A stretch of 22,799 bases of DNA, from the NCBI GenBank assembly GCA_030152605.1, contig JASLJB010000072.1, forward strand, positions 1-22,799, in the 5' to 3' direction. This DNA is from Acinetobacter sp. (GTDB lineage: Bacteria > Pseudomonadota > Gammaproteobacteria > Pseudomonadales > Moraxellaceae). The notes below the pieces were generated by a model, which had not been told where the DNA came from, searched no databases, and worked only from the letters and a program-made list of their open reading frames with translations. The translations under genes were made by a program, and so were the position numbers. The number at the start of each line of letters is the position of its first letter. Positions within the stretch are counted from its first letter, which is position 1. Of the stretch, positions 7,394 through 13,819 are shown piece by piece.

Positions 7394-9145
7394 ATGCGCG
7401 AGTTCAATCGAGTTTTGCTGTTCAGCATCAGCAGTACTTTACTGTTGAGTGCGAGTCCTGCCTTGAGTGAGGCAAACCTGTCTAGGAGCACGGCACTGAG
7501 TCGCTATGACAATGAAATTGATATCTTTCATCCAATACATGGACGCAGTGGCATGGTGGCTACGGAACAGCATCTTGCAAGCCAAGTCGGGATCGAGATC
7601 CTCAAACGGGGTGGCAATGCTGTCGATGCCGCCGTCGCGGTTGGCTTTGCCTTGGCGGTGGTGTTACCCAATGCGGGTAATATCGGCGGTGGCGGTTTTT
7701 TACTGTTACACGATGCCAAGACTGGCCAAAACATTGCACTGGACTTTCGTGAAGTTGCACCACAAAAAGCCAGCCGCGATATGTATTTAGATGACAAAGC
7801 TCAGGTGATTAAAGACCAATCTTTATATAGCCACCAAGCCATCGCTGTCCCCGGTACAGTTGCTGGGCTGGAACATGCCTTAAAAAAATGGGGCAGTCTT
7901 CACTTGGCTGAGGTGATGGCACCTGCGATTCAACTTGCAGATCAAGGCTTTATCATCAGCCCGGTTCTGGCCAGAGTCATTGATGAGGAAAAAGATAATT
8001 TATCTAAATGGCCGAGTAGCCAACAGATCTTTTTTAAAGGCAATCAACCGCTCCAAGCCGGACAACGTTTAATACAAAAGGATTTGGCGCAGTCTTTGCG
8101 ACTGATCGCAACACAAGGAGCACGCGCGTTTTATCACGGTGAAATTGGCGACAAAATTATTGCACAAATCCAGCAACATCAAGGTCTGATGCAAAAACAA
8201 GATCTGGAAAATTATCAAGTGATTGAACGCAAGCCCATCCGCGGCACTTATCGTGGCTTTGAGATCGTGAGCATGCCACCGCCAAGCTCAGGTGGTGTGC
8301 ATATTATTCAAATGCTCAACATCTTAGAACACTACCCATTAGGCCGTTGGGGTGCGAACAGCGCGCAAAGCATCCACTATCTCAGCGAAAGTATGAAACT
8401 GGCCTATGCCGATCGTTCCAAGTACTTGGGTGATCCTGATTTTTTCAAAGTCCCGGTGCAGGGTTTGACCTCAAAAAAATATGCTGCCAGCTTGGCACAG
8501 CTGATCTCAGCTGATATGGCGACGCCTGCCAGTACAATCGCGCCCAACAATCCACTGCCCTTTGAGCACGATCAGACCACGCACTATTCCGTGATCGATC
8601 AAAAAGGCAATGCGGTCGCGGTGACCTATACCCTGAATATGGATTTTGGAACGGGCATCGTCGCAACAGGCACAGGTATTTTACTCAACAATGAAATGGA
8701 TGATTTTTCCGCTAAAGTTGGCGTACCGAATGCTTTTGGACTGATTGGCAATCAAGCCAACGCCATCGCTGCGAATAAACGTCCACTGTCCTCGATGACC
8801 CCAACCATGGTGATGAAAGATCAGCGCCCTTGGTTAATTACCGGGAGTCCGGGCGGCTCTCGGATTATCAGCACCGTGCTACAAACCATCATCAACTCAA
8901 TTGACTTTGAAATGAATCCGGCCGAAGCCGCAGCCACACCGCGCATACACCATCAATGGCAGCCAGATGAGCTATGGATTGAAAAAGGTATCAGCGCAGA
9001 TAGCATTGCGATCTTGAAACAACGCGGTCATCAGGTACAACAAAAATCCAGCATGGGCAAGACCCAAACCATACAGGTGATCAATGGACAATATTATGGT
9101 TATTCAGATCCCCGCAACCCTGATGGTGCAACGCTCGGCTATTGA
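7394..9145 (+). CDS. ggt: Gamma-glutamyltranspeptidase, periplasmic
   Basis: Ggt cleaves gamma-glutamyl bonds such as that of glutathione and transfers or hydrolyses the glutamyl group in the periplasm. The frame is open from 7313, but ATG 7394 is preferred. It has AGAGGAA eight bases upstream and begins a signal peptide (MREFNRVLLFSISSTLLLSASPALS), whereas the earlier start would put 27 polar residues before it. The mature protein shows GNAVDAAVAVGFALAVVLPNAGNIGGGGF and the autoprocessing site DQTTHYSVIDQKGNAVAVTYTLN. The first T of TTHYS (T395) should become the N-terminal nucleophile of the small subunit. PLSSMTPTMV and GSPGGSRI, which line the gamma-glutamyl site, are present. At 583 aa it is the usual length. 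It lies 118 bp after thiO, possibly co-transcribed. Confidence 0.96.
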   Translation: MREFNRVLLFSISSTLLLSASPALSEANLSRSTALSRYDNEIDIFHPIHGRSGMVATEQHLASQVGIEILKRGGNAVDAAVAVGFALAVVLPNAGNIGGGGFLLLHDAKTGQNIALDFREVAPQKASRDMYLDDKAQVIKDQSLYSHQAIAVPGTVAGLEHALKKWGSLHLAEVMAPAIQLADQGFIISPVLARVIDEEKDNLSKWPSSQQIFFKGNQPLQAGQRLIQKDLAQSLRLIATQGARAFYHGEIGDKIIAQIQQHQGLMQKQDLENYQVIERKPIRGTYRGFEIVSMPPPSSGGVHIIQMLNILEHYPLGRWGANSAQSIHYLSESMKLAYADRSKYLGDPDFFKVPVQGLTSKKYAASLAQLISADMATPASTIAPNNPLPFEHDQTTHYSVIDQKGNAVAVTYTLNMDFGTGIVATGTGILLNNEMDDFSAKVGVPNAFGLIGNQANAIAANKRPLSSMTPTMVMKDQRPWLITGSPGGSRIISTVLQTIINSIDFEMNPAEAAATPRIHHQWQPDELWIEKGISADSIAILKQRGHQVQQKSSMGKTQTIQVINGQYYGYSDPRNPDGATLGY

Positions 9146-9183
9146 ACAGTATTGCTCCAACAGCATTGATCTATCTCACAGCG

Positions 9184-9207
9184 ACAGCGCTGATCACACA
9201 GCGCTGT
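9184..9207. terminator. Hairpin between convergent ggt and the membrane-protein gene
   Basis: ACAGCGCTG (9184-9192) and CAGCGCTGT (9199-9207) form a perfect 9-bp stem with a 6-base loop. Each arm core (CAGCGCTG) is itself palindromic, so the element can also be read as an 8-bp direct repeat. The flanking T-runs are short on both strands. A bidirectional terminator is inferred from its position between two gene ends. Confidence 0.5.
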
Positions 9208-9236
9208 TTCATCAGCGGCCGCTCAACCGAGTCAGC

Positions 9237-9689
9237 TTATATATGCCCAAACATCTTCTGTGCCATGCGCTGTGCTTGTTTGCCATAAAACCAATAGGTA
9301 ATCAGGAACAAAGGGATCGCGATCAGTAGCGCCATCACCAAGATCAGGATCAGGAATTGGCTATTTTGCAGATAGGTCAGCATATTGGTCCAGATTTGTG
9401 GGTCATCTTGTGCGAAAAGTGCCACGCTTCCCACGATCCCAATGGCATTAAATATCCAGAAAATCAGTAAATAGCCCACGGCAAAGTAGCGTTTTTCTTG
9501 CAGCGTTGGCGCACGGCGTTGCTGTTTTAAAAAGATAAACAGTACGCTAATCATGGCACCGAGATACGGCAGTGCAGTTAAGGCAGCAGCCAGTTGATTG
9601 GGAATCAAAGCTGCGACCACACCAATGATCATGGTGTAGATTAAACACAGTAAAAAAAAGTAGAGATAGTATTTACTTAGCGCAAGCAT
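9237..9689 (-). CDS. Small four-helix membrane protein, ABZJ_00895-like family
   Basis: Function unknown. The 150-residue protein has four hydrophobic segments, roughly residues 6-27, 37-52, 70-90 and 113-133. Between the second and third is a basic loop, FLKQQRRAPTLQEKRYFAVGY, and the C-terminus is TYWFYGKQAQRMAQKMFGHI. From memory this layout and the tail match a small membrane-protein family annotated in Acinetobacter as ABZJ_00895. The frame is open to an ATG at 9719, but 9689 is preferred. It has TAGGA eight bases upstream, and a perfect -10 (TATAAT, complement of 9718-9723) overlaps the upstream ATG, so a transcript would start after it. The gene is monocistronic and converges with ggt. 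Confidence 0.75.
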   Translation of the reverse strand: MLALSKYYLYFFLLCLIYTMIIGVVAALIPNQLAAALTALPYLGAMISVLFIFLKQQRRAPTLQEKRYFAVGYLLIFWIFNAIGIVGSVALFAQDDPQIWTNMLTYLQNSQFLILILVMALLIAIPLFLITYWFYGKQAQRMAQKMFGHI

Positions 9690-9717
9690 AGCCGCTGTCC
9701 TATAGGCAGATGAGCTC

Positions 9718-9723
9718 ATTATA
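9718..9723 (-). promoter_or_regulatory. -10 box of the small membrane-protein gene
   Basis: TATAAT is exact on the minus strand and lies about 28 bp before the preferred ATG at 9689. The -35 is not clear: an exact TTGACA (complement of 9752-9757) is 28 bp away, which is too far. Confidence 0.45.
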
Positions 9724-9786
9724 GAAAATATTCAAACTTTTTTAAAATTATTGTCAACCAATCTTAAAGTCGTGTCGTTATAAGGG

Positions 9787-9979
9787 TATAAGGTCAGCAG
9801 CAACCGTTCTTATTTGCACTGGCATCCGCGAATAACTTCGGTGACCTTTCTCTTTTTTACACGAACTTAGAAGTAAAAAACCACCTCTGCTTCACTGTTG
9901 TTTTAAGGATCAGTCCATTTAACCAACGAAGCACTTTGGCCGACGATTTTCTCATCACTCGAATCGTCGGCTTTTATTT
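9787..9979 (+). ncRNA. Candidate structured non-coding RNA with its own terminator
   Basis: No gene is open here, but three nested or serial stems are visible. (1) AAGGTCA (9790-9796) pairs with TGACCTT (9842-9848). It encloses CCG/CGG (9804-9806 with 9839-9841), a symmetric 3x3 loop, and TTATTTGC (9810-9817) with GCGAATAA (9828-9835). (2) TTTTTTAC (9853-9860) pairs with GTAAAAAA (9873-9880). (3) GCCGACGATT (9939-9948) pairs with AATCGTCGGC (9962-9971), followed by TTTTATTT, a textbook terminator. Two TATAAG boxes (9779-9784 and 9787-9792) could serve as -10; no good -35 is seen. Size would be about 190 nt. It is not tmRNA, RNase P, SRP RNA or 6S RNA as far as I can recognise. Confidence 0.6.
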
Positions 9980-10012
9980 GCCTGTGTTTTGGCTTCCCTT
10001 ATGCATAGATGA

Positions 10013-10078
10013 GCTGAGAGTACACTCAGCCCTGTCGTTTCGGCAGTATCTAAGCAACTTAAATCCAAGCTGATTTAA
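10013..10078. promoter_or_regulatory. Three short hairpins between the RNA terminator and the operator
   Basis: Three stems stand in a row. GCTGAG (10013-10018) pairs with CTCAGC (10025-10030). CTGTCG (10032-10037) pairs with CGGCAG (10041-10046, one G-U). TTAAATC (10059-10065) pairs with GATTTAA (10072-10078). An A-rich stretch follows. They could belong to a second RNA, to a leader of the NAD operon if transcription starts early, or be decayed sequence. Confidence 0.35.
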
Positions 10079-10145
10079 ATCAAAAAAACCATTCAATTCA
10101 AAGCCTCAAACCCTGCTTAAAAAAAACTCACAATTAATTCTTGCT

Positions 10146-10174
10146 AAATATAGTGTCCTTGTGACACTATATTT
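10146..10174. promoter_or_regulatory. Perfect 12-bp-arm palindrome, likely NrtR operator
   Basis: AAATATAGTGTC (10146-10157) and GACACTATATTT (10163-10174) are exact reverse complements around a 5-base centre. The site lies 35 bp before the start codon of the prs-like gene, where a repressor would block the promoter. A further half-site-like CACTATA occurs at 10191-10197. The operon carries an nrtR gene, and NrtR proteins are known to repress NAD genes through palindromic sites of about this size. The assignment to NrtR is an inference from position and context. Confidence 0.75.
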
Positions 10175-10209
10175 TCTATTGGCGATACGCCACTATAGAG
10201 AGCATCGAT

Positions 10210-11220
10210 ATGCCGATCCAAATTAAAACAACATCCGCACAAGACTGCCCCATTGTATTCACTCAATTTTCAGGCGGCGAACGTCATGTTCAAATCCCCG
10301 CAGAAAGCCTGCTCAAACTTCCCAAGCACATTCGCATCGAAGCATTGATTCACAACAGTGCTGATTTGATGGACTATTTATTACTTGAAAATGTCTTGCT
10401 GGAACACGGCTGTGTGATCGATCTGGTCATGCCCTATCTGCCTTATGCCCGCCAAGATCGCCGCTGTGCAAGCGGTCAAGCCTTCTCTCTGGATCTGATG
10501 ACACGCATGCTGAATCTGAATCCCGCAACAGCCGCGCAACGCCGCAGATTGACGGTCTGGGATGTGCATAGCGAGGTCAGTGAAGTATTGCTCCAGCAAC
10601 AGACTCAGTTTCAGCAGATCATCAATCGCTCTCCTGCCGAGATCATCGCCCAAAGCCCGGCATTGACTGATATTTTGACTGACGATCACACAGTGCTGAT
10701 CTGCCCGGATGCCGGTGCAGTGCCACGTAGCCAAGCCATTGCCAAGGTCTTTAACACATTGCGTCGCCGCGATCTCGAGATCATCTATGCTGAAAAAAAA
10801 CGTGATCCGCAAAGCGGCAAGATCATCCGGACTCAGGTACATGCCACAGACCTGAATGGCAAAACTGCGGTGATTTGCGATGACATCTGTGATGGTGGTG
10901 CAACCTTTTTGGCCATCGCCGAACAACTCAAACAGCTCAACTGCGCCCAGATCGTACTCTATGTCACACATGGGATTTTTAGCCGTGGGCTTGACGTGTT
11001 TGATGGGCTGATCGATCAGATCTTTTGCAGCAATAGCTTTGCTCAAGCACAGCTTCCCAAGCGACAAATCGATCCACAGACCACATCACAAACCACACTG
11101 CAAGCTAGGCAACAAACCACCCCACAAAGCCAAGCACGGGCCAAGCTCCATATCATTCAGGTTCAGGATCAGCAAGATATTCAAGCTCAGCATGCTCAAG
11201 CGAGCGCATCTCACCTTTGA
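10210..11220 (+). CDS. Ribose-phosphate pyrophosphokinase-like protein, NAD-salvage paralogue
   Basis: This PRPP synthetase family member should make PRPP from ribose 5-phosphate and ATP. Family landmarks in order are PYLPYARQDRR (75-85), DVHSEVSE (118-125, for the usual DLHA), CPDAGAVPRSQAIA (165-178), the catalytic flexible-loop YAEKKRDPQSGKI (193-205) and the PRPP loop VICDDICDGGATF (221-233). It is divergent from housekeeping Prs (for instance CDDICDGGA for the usual VDDMIDTGGT). It stands first in an operon with nadV, so it probably supplies PRPP for nicotinamide salvage. Residues 289-311 (PQTTSQTTLQARQQ...) are a Gln/Thr low-complexity insertion before a final LHIIQV strand, and the tail is Gln-rich. 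The start is ATG 10210 with AGAGAG upstream. The usual housekeeping prs is expected elsewhere in the genome. Confidence 0.87.
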   Translation: MPIQIKTTSAQDCPIVFTQFSGGERHVQIPAESLLKLPKHIRIEALIHNSADLMDYLLLENVLLEHGCVIDLVMPYLPYARQDRRCASGQAFSLDLMTRMLNLNPATAAQRRRLTVWDVHSEVSEVLLQQQTQFQQIINRSPAEIIAQSPALTDILTDDHTVLICPDAGAVPRSQAIAKVFNTLRRRDLEIIYAEKKRDPQSGKIIRTQVHATDLNGKTAVICDDICDGGATFLAIAEQLKQLNCAQIVLYVTHGIFSRGLDVFDGLIDQIFCSNSFAQAQLPKRQIDPQTTSQTTLQARQQTTPQSQARAKLHIIQVQDQQDIQAQHAQASASHL

Positions 11221-11279
11221 GTTTTAAATGAAAACAACGACGCCGCGCTACGGCACACAATAATATTGGAGTTTCCACA

Positions 11280-12794
11280 ATGAGTATTCAAATCAATCCA
11301 TTACACGCGATCGACTTTTATAAAGCGGATCACAGACGTCAGTATCCGGCGGGCACAGAGTATGTATATGCCAACTTCACCCCACGCAGTTCGCGCTTGG
11401 CGAAAATGCTGCCTGACTTTGATGACAAACTGGTGTTCTTTGGCCTACAAGGATTTATTCAACATTTTTTGATCGATACTTGGAACCAAGGTTTTTTCCA
11501 ACAAGACAAGCATCGGGTGCTCGCGACCTATAAACGCCGTATGGATTTGGCGCTCGGTACAGATGCGATTCCGGTCGAGCATATTGCTGCACTACATGAC
11601 TTGGGCTATCTCCCACTCAAGATCAAAGCCCTCGAAGAAGGCAGTCGGGTCAATATGCGGGTGCCGGTCTTGACGGTCATCAATACCTTGCCTGAGTTTT
11701 TTTGGCTTACCAACTATATCGAAACCGTGCTCAGTGCAGAACTGTGGAAATCCTGTACCACGGCGAGTATCGCCTATGAATACAAGCGCTTGCTGACGCA
11801 GTATGCACATAAGACTGGCGCAGACTTAGACTTTGTCGAACTACAGGCGCATGACTTTAGCAGCCGTGGCATGAGTGGCATCTATGATGCAGCCCAAGCC
11901 AGCGCCGGCCACTTATGTAGTTTTATCGGAACCGATGCCGTATTGGCGATTGATTATATGGAACACTATTACCATGCTGAAGGGGTGATTGGCGTGTCTG
12001 TCCCAGCCACCGAACATAGCGTGATGTGTATGGGTAGTGAAGCGTCCGAACTGGAAACCTTTAGACGTTTGATCTGCGAACTTTATCCGACAGGTGTGGT
12101 GAGCATTGTTTCAGATACTTGGGACTTCTGGCGTGTCATCACCGAGTTTAGTCTGGCGCTAAAAACTGAAATCTTAAACCGCACACCGAATGCGCTCGGT
12201 CTGGCCAAAGTGGTGTTTCGTCCCGACTCAGGTGATCCGGTGAAAATCATTTGTGGCGATCCCGATGCCGAAGTCGGCAGCCCCGCTTATAAAGGTGCAG
12301 TGGAATGCCTATGGGAGATCTTTGGCGGCAGCAGCACCCCTCAGGGCTATCGGGTATTAAATCAACGCGTTGGGCTGATATATGGCGACTCGATCACCCT
12401 ACAACGCGCCCAAGCCATCTTGGTAGGACTTGAGGCCAAAGGCTTTGCCTCCAACAATCTTGTGTTTGGGATCGGCAGTTATACCTACAACTACCTGACC
12501 CGTGACAGCTTTGGTTTTGCAGTCAAAGCCACTTGGGGACAGGTCAATGGTGTGGGACGTGAGCTATTCAAAGACCCCTTAACCGACTCGGGCACCAAAC
12601 GTTCCGCCAAAGGCTTACTCAGAGTGGAACACAGCCCAGATGGCTTTGAATTGTTTGACCAACAAAGCCCTGACCAAGAACAACACGGCGCACTCCAGAC
12701 CGTGTTTGAAAATGGTCAGCTGTTACGCCGCTGCGACTTAGCGCAGATTCGGCATAGATTGGCGCAATCGCTGCGTAACGCAAGCAGCAATTGA
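11280..12794 (+). CDS. nadV: Nicotinamide phosphoribosyltransferase
   Basis: NadV condenses nicotinamide with PRPP to nicotinamide mononucleotide, a one-step entry into NAD salvage that bypasses deamidation. The 504-residue protein matches the NAMPT family from its first residues (NPLHAIDFYKADHRRQYPAGTEYVYANFTPRSSR). Core motifs are ELQAHDFSSRGMSG, GTDAVLAIDYM, VSVPATEHSVMCMGSE (H246 aligns with the phosphorylated catalytic histidine of human NAMPT), SIVSDTWDFWRV, FRPDSGDPVKI and GIGSYTYNYLTRDSFGFAVKAT. The start is ATG 11280 with TTGGAG nine bases upstream. It follows the prs-like gene by 59 bp and precedes nrtR by 74 bp, so PRPP supply, the transferase and the regulator appear to be one operon. 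NMN would then need NadM to form NAD. Confidence 0.97.
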   Translation: MSIQINPLHAIDFYKADHRRQYPAGTEYVYANFTPRSSRLAKMLPDFDDKLVFFGLQGFIQHFLIDTWNQGFFQQDKHRVLATYKRRMDLALGTDAIPVEHIAALHDLGYLPLKIKALEEGSRVNMRVPVLTVINTLPEFFWLTNYIETVLSAELWKSCTTASIAYEYKRLLTQYAHKTGADLDFVELQAHDFSSRGMSGIYDAAQASAGHLCSFIGTDAVLAIDYMEHYYHAEGVIGVSVPATEHSVMCMGSEASELETFRRLICELYPTGVVSIVSDTWDFWRVITEFSLALKTEILNRTPNALGLAKVVFRPDSGDPVKIICGDPDAEVGSPAYKGAVECLWEIFGGSSTPQGYRVLNQRVGLIYGDSITLQRAQAILVGLEAKGFASNNLVFGIGSYTYNYLTRDSFGFAVKATWGQVNGVGRELFKDPLTDSGTKRSAKGLLRVEHSPDGFELFDQQSPDQEQHGALQTVFENGQLLRRCDLAQIRHRLAQSLRNASSN

Positions 12795-12812
12795 TTGCTC
12801 ATCAGGCATTGA

Positions 12813-12837
12813 GATCGTTACAATCCCAGTAACGATC
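12813..12837. promoter_or_regulatory. Dyad between nadV and nrtR
   Basis: GATCGTTAC (12813-12821) and GTAACGATC (12829-12837) are a perfect 9-bp inverted repeat around 7 bases. The sequence does not resemble the palindrome at 10146-10174. About ten bases downstream is ATTTTT, too far for a standard terminator. It may be an RNA hairpin lowering nrtR expression relative to nadV, or a separate operator. Confidence 0.4.
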
Positions 12838-12868
12838 CTCGATCGCATTTTTACAGTGAGTCTTTGCA

Positions 12869-13612
12869 GTGAATCTTAGCGCGGAACAAGCTTATCTTGC
12901 CCAGTACCAAAGTCATCAATACCCGACCCCGCTGTTGACCGTGGATATGGCGATATTCTCGGTACAGTCTGGACAGTTGCATGTATTGTTGATTCAGCGG
13001 TCTAACTTTCCCGCCAAAGGTCAATGGGCCTTGCCGGGCGGCTTTGTCAATCTCAAGCAAGATCACGATTTACTCGCATCGGCACGGCGTAAGCTTCTGG
13101 AAAAAACCGCAATTGCATCGCCCTATCTCGAACAAGTCGCCAGTATCGGCAATGCCACACGCGATCCCCGTGGTTGGTCGGTCACGGTGTTGTATTTCGC
13201 CCTACTGGACCAGCAGTTGTTACAACAGGATTCGCATCAGCAGACTGAACAGCACCAATGGCTACCGATCGAACAGGCCCGAACCATGTCACTGGCCTTT
13301 GATCATCAGCAGTTACTTGAGCAAGCCTTTGAACGACTACAAAGCCGCACCCGTTATACAGCTTTGCCCATCAGCCTGATGCCTGAACTGTTTACCCTGA
13401 CCGAGTTACAACAGGTCTATGAGATTATCCTCGGACAGCGGCTGGAGAAAAAATCCTTCCGCCGCCGTATGACCGATGCTGGCGTGGTGCTGGAAACCGA
13501 GCACTCCAAGATCGCAGGCAAACGTCCGGCTCAACTCTACCGCTATGCCTTAGCGGATTATGATTTTCATTTTCCACGAATTTTGGAATATCCCAAAGAC
13601 AGCAGCAATTAA
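12869..13612 (+). CDS. nrtR: NrtR-type Nudix-related transcriptional regulator of NAD metabolism
   Basis: NrtR proteins join an N-terminal Nudix domain, used as an ADP-ribose sensor, to a C-terminal winged helix and repress NAD genes. Residues 1-150 hold the Nudix fold (TPLLTVDMAIFSVQSGQLHVLLIQRSNFPAKGQWALPGGFV). The Nudix box is degenerate: the usual RELxEE core reads ARRKLLEKTAI, so both REx and EE acidic positions are lost and hydrolysis is unlikely. Residues 165-247 are the DNA-binding part, with LFTLTELQQVYEIILGQRLEKKSFRRRMTDAGVV as the NrtR winged-helix signature and a basic GKRPAQLYRY wing. Start is GTG 12869; no strong ribosome site is seen, which fits low expression. Its probable target is the palindrome before the prs-like gene. 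Confidence 0.88.
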   Translation: MNLSAEQAYLAQYQSHQYPTPLLTVDMAIFSVQSGQLHVLLIQRSNFPAKGQWALPGGFVNLKQDHDLLASARRKLLEKTAIASPYLEQVASIGNATRDPRGWSVTVLYFALLDQQLLQQDSHQQTEQHQWLPIEQARTMSLAFDHQQLLEQAFERLQSRTRYTALPISLMPELFTLTELQQVYEIILGQRLEKKSFRRRMTDAGVVLETEHSKIAGKRPAQLYRYALADYDFHFPRILEYPKDSSN

Positions 13613-13708
13613 GTCCTGACCTTGCGCCAGCATCCGTTCAGCCCCCAAGCTCAACGCCAGTTTCAACGTGGCTCAAGTCCGTAATCGCTGCAAAGAAGAA
13701 TTAAAATA

Positions 13709-13819
13709 ATGAATCTTTTCAGCGATATCCGTCCTATCTTTTGGTCTAGTGCGCTGTCTACGCATAGAAATTATGCTAACGTATTCTTTTGGGCTCAACA
13801 CACTGCGATAGATTCATGA
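13709..13819 (+). CDS. Possible 36-residue leader peptide overlapping the sbcD start
   Basis: An ATG at 13709, preceded by AAGAAGAA about nine bases upstream, opens a 36-codon frame (MNLFSDIRPIFWSSALST...). Its TGA at 13817-13819 overlaps the ATG of sbcD (ATGA). The sbcD start has no clear ribosome site of its own, so translation of this frame could deliver ribosomes to sbcD. The frame is short and could be chance; I recognise no homologue. A possible promoter element (TATGCT, inside the GCATA/TATGC dyad at 13763-13777) lies within the frame. Use of that promoter would mean the peptide is not made. Confidence 0.25.
   Translation: MNLFSDIRPIFWSSALSTHRNYANVFFWAQHTAIDS

Noticed and set aside
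9752..9757. Exact TTGACA on the minus strand as -35 of the small membrane-protein gene
   Set aside because: It is 28 bp from the TATAAT box, too far for a sigma-70 promoter, and no other good -10 is at the right distance.
10011..10046. TPP riboswitch, suggested by CTGAGA-like text in GAGCTGAGAGTACACTCAGC
   Set aside because: The rest of the thiamine-box consensus (ACCUGAU-type and pyrophosphate-binding parts) is missing, and the downstream genes are for NAD salvage, not thiamine.
10381..11067. Long 228-codon frame opposite the prs-like gene
   Set aside because: It is the antisense shadow of a well-supported gene, without recognisable motifs.
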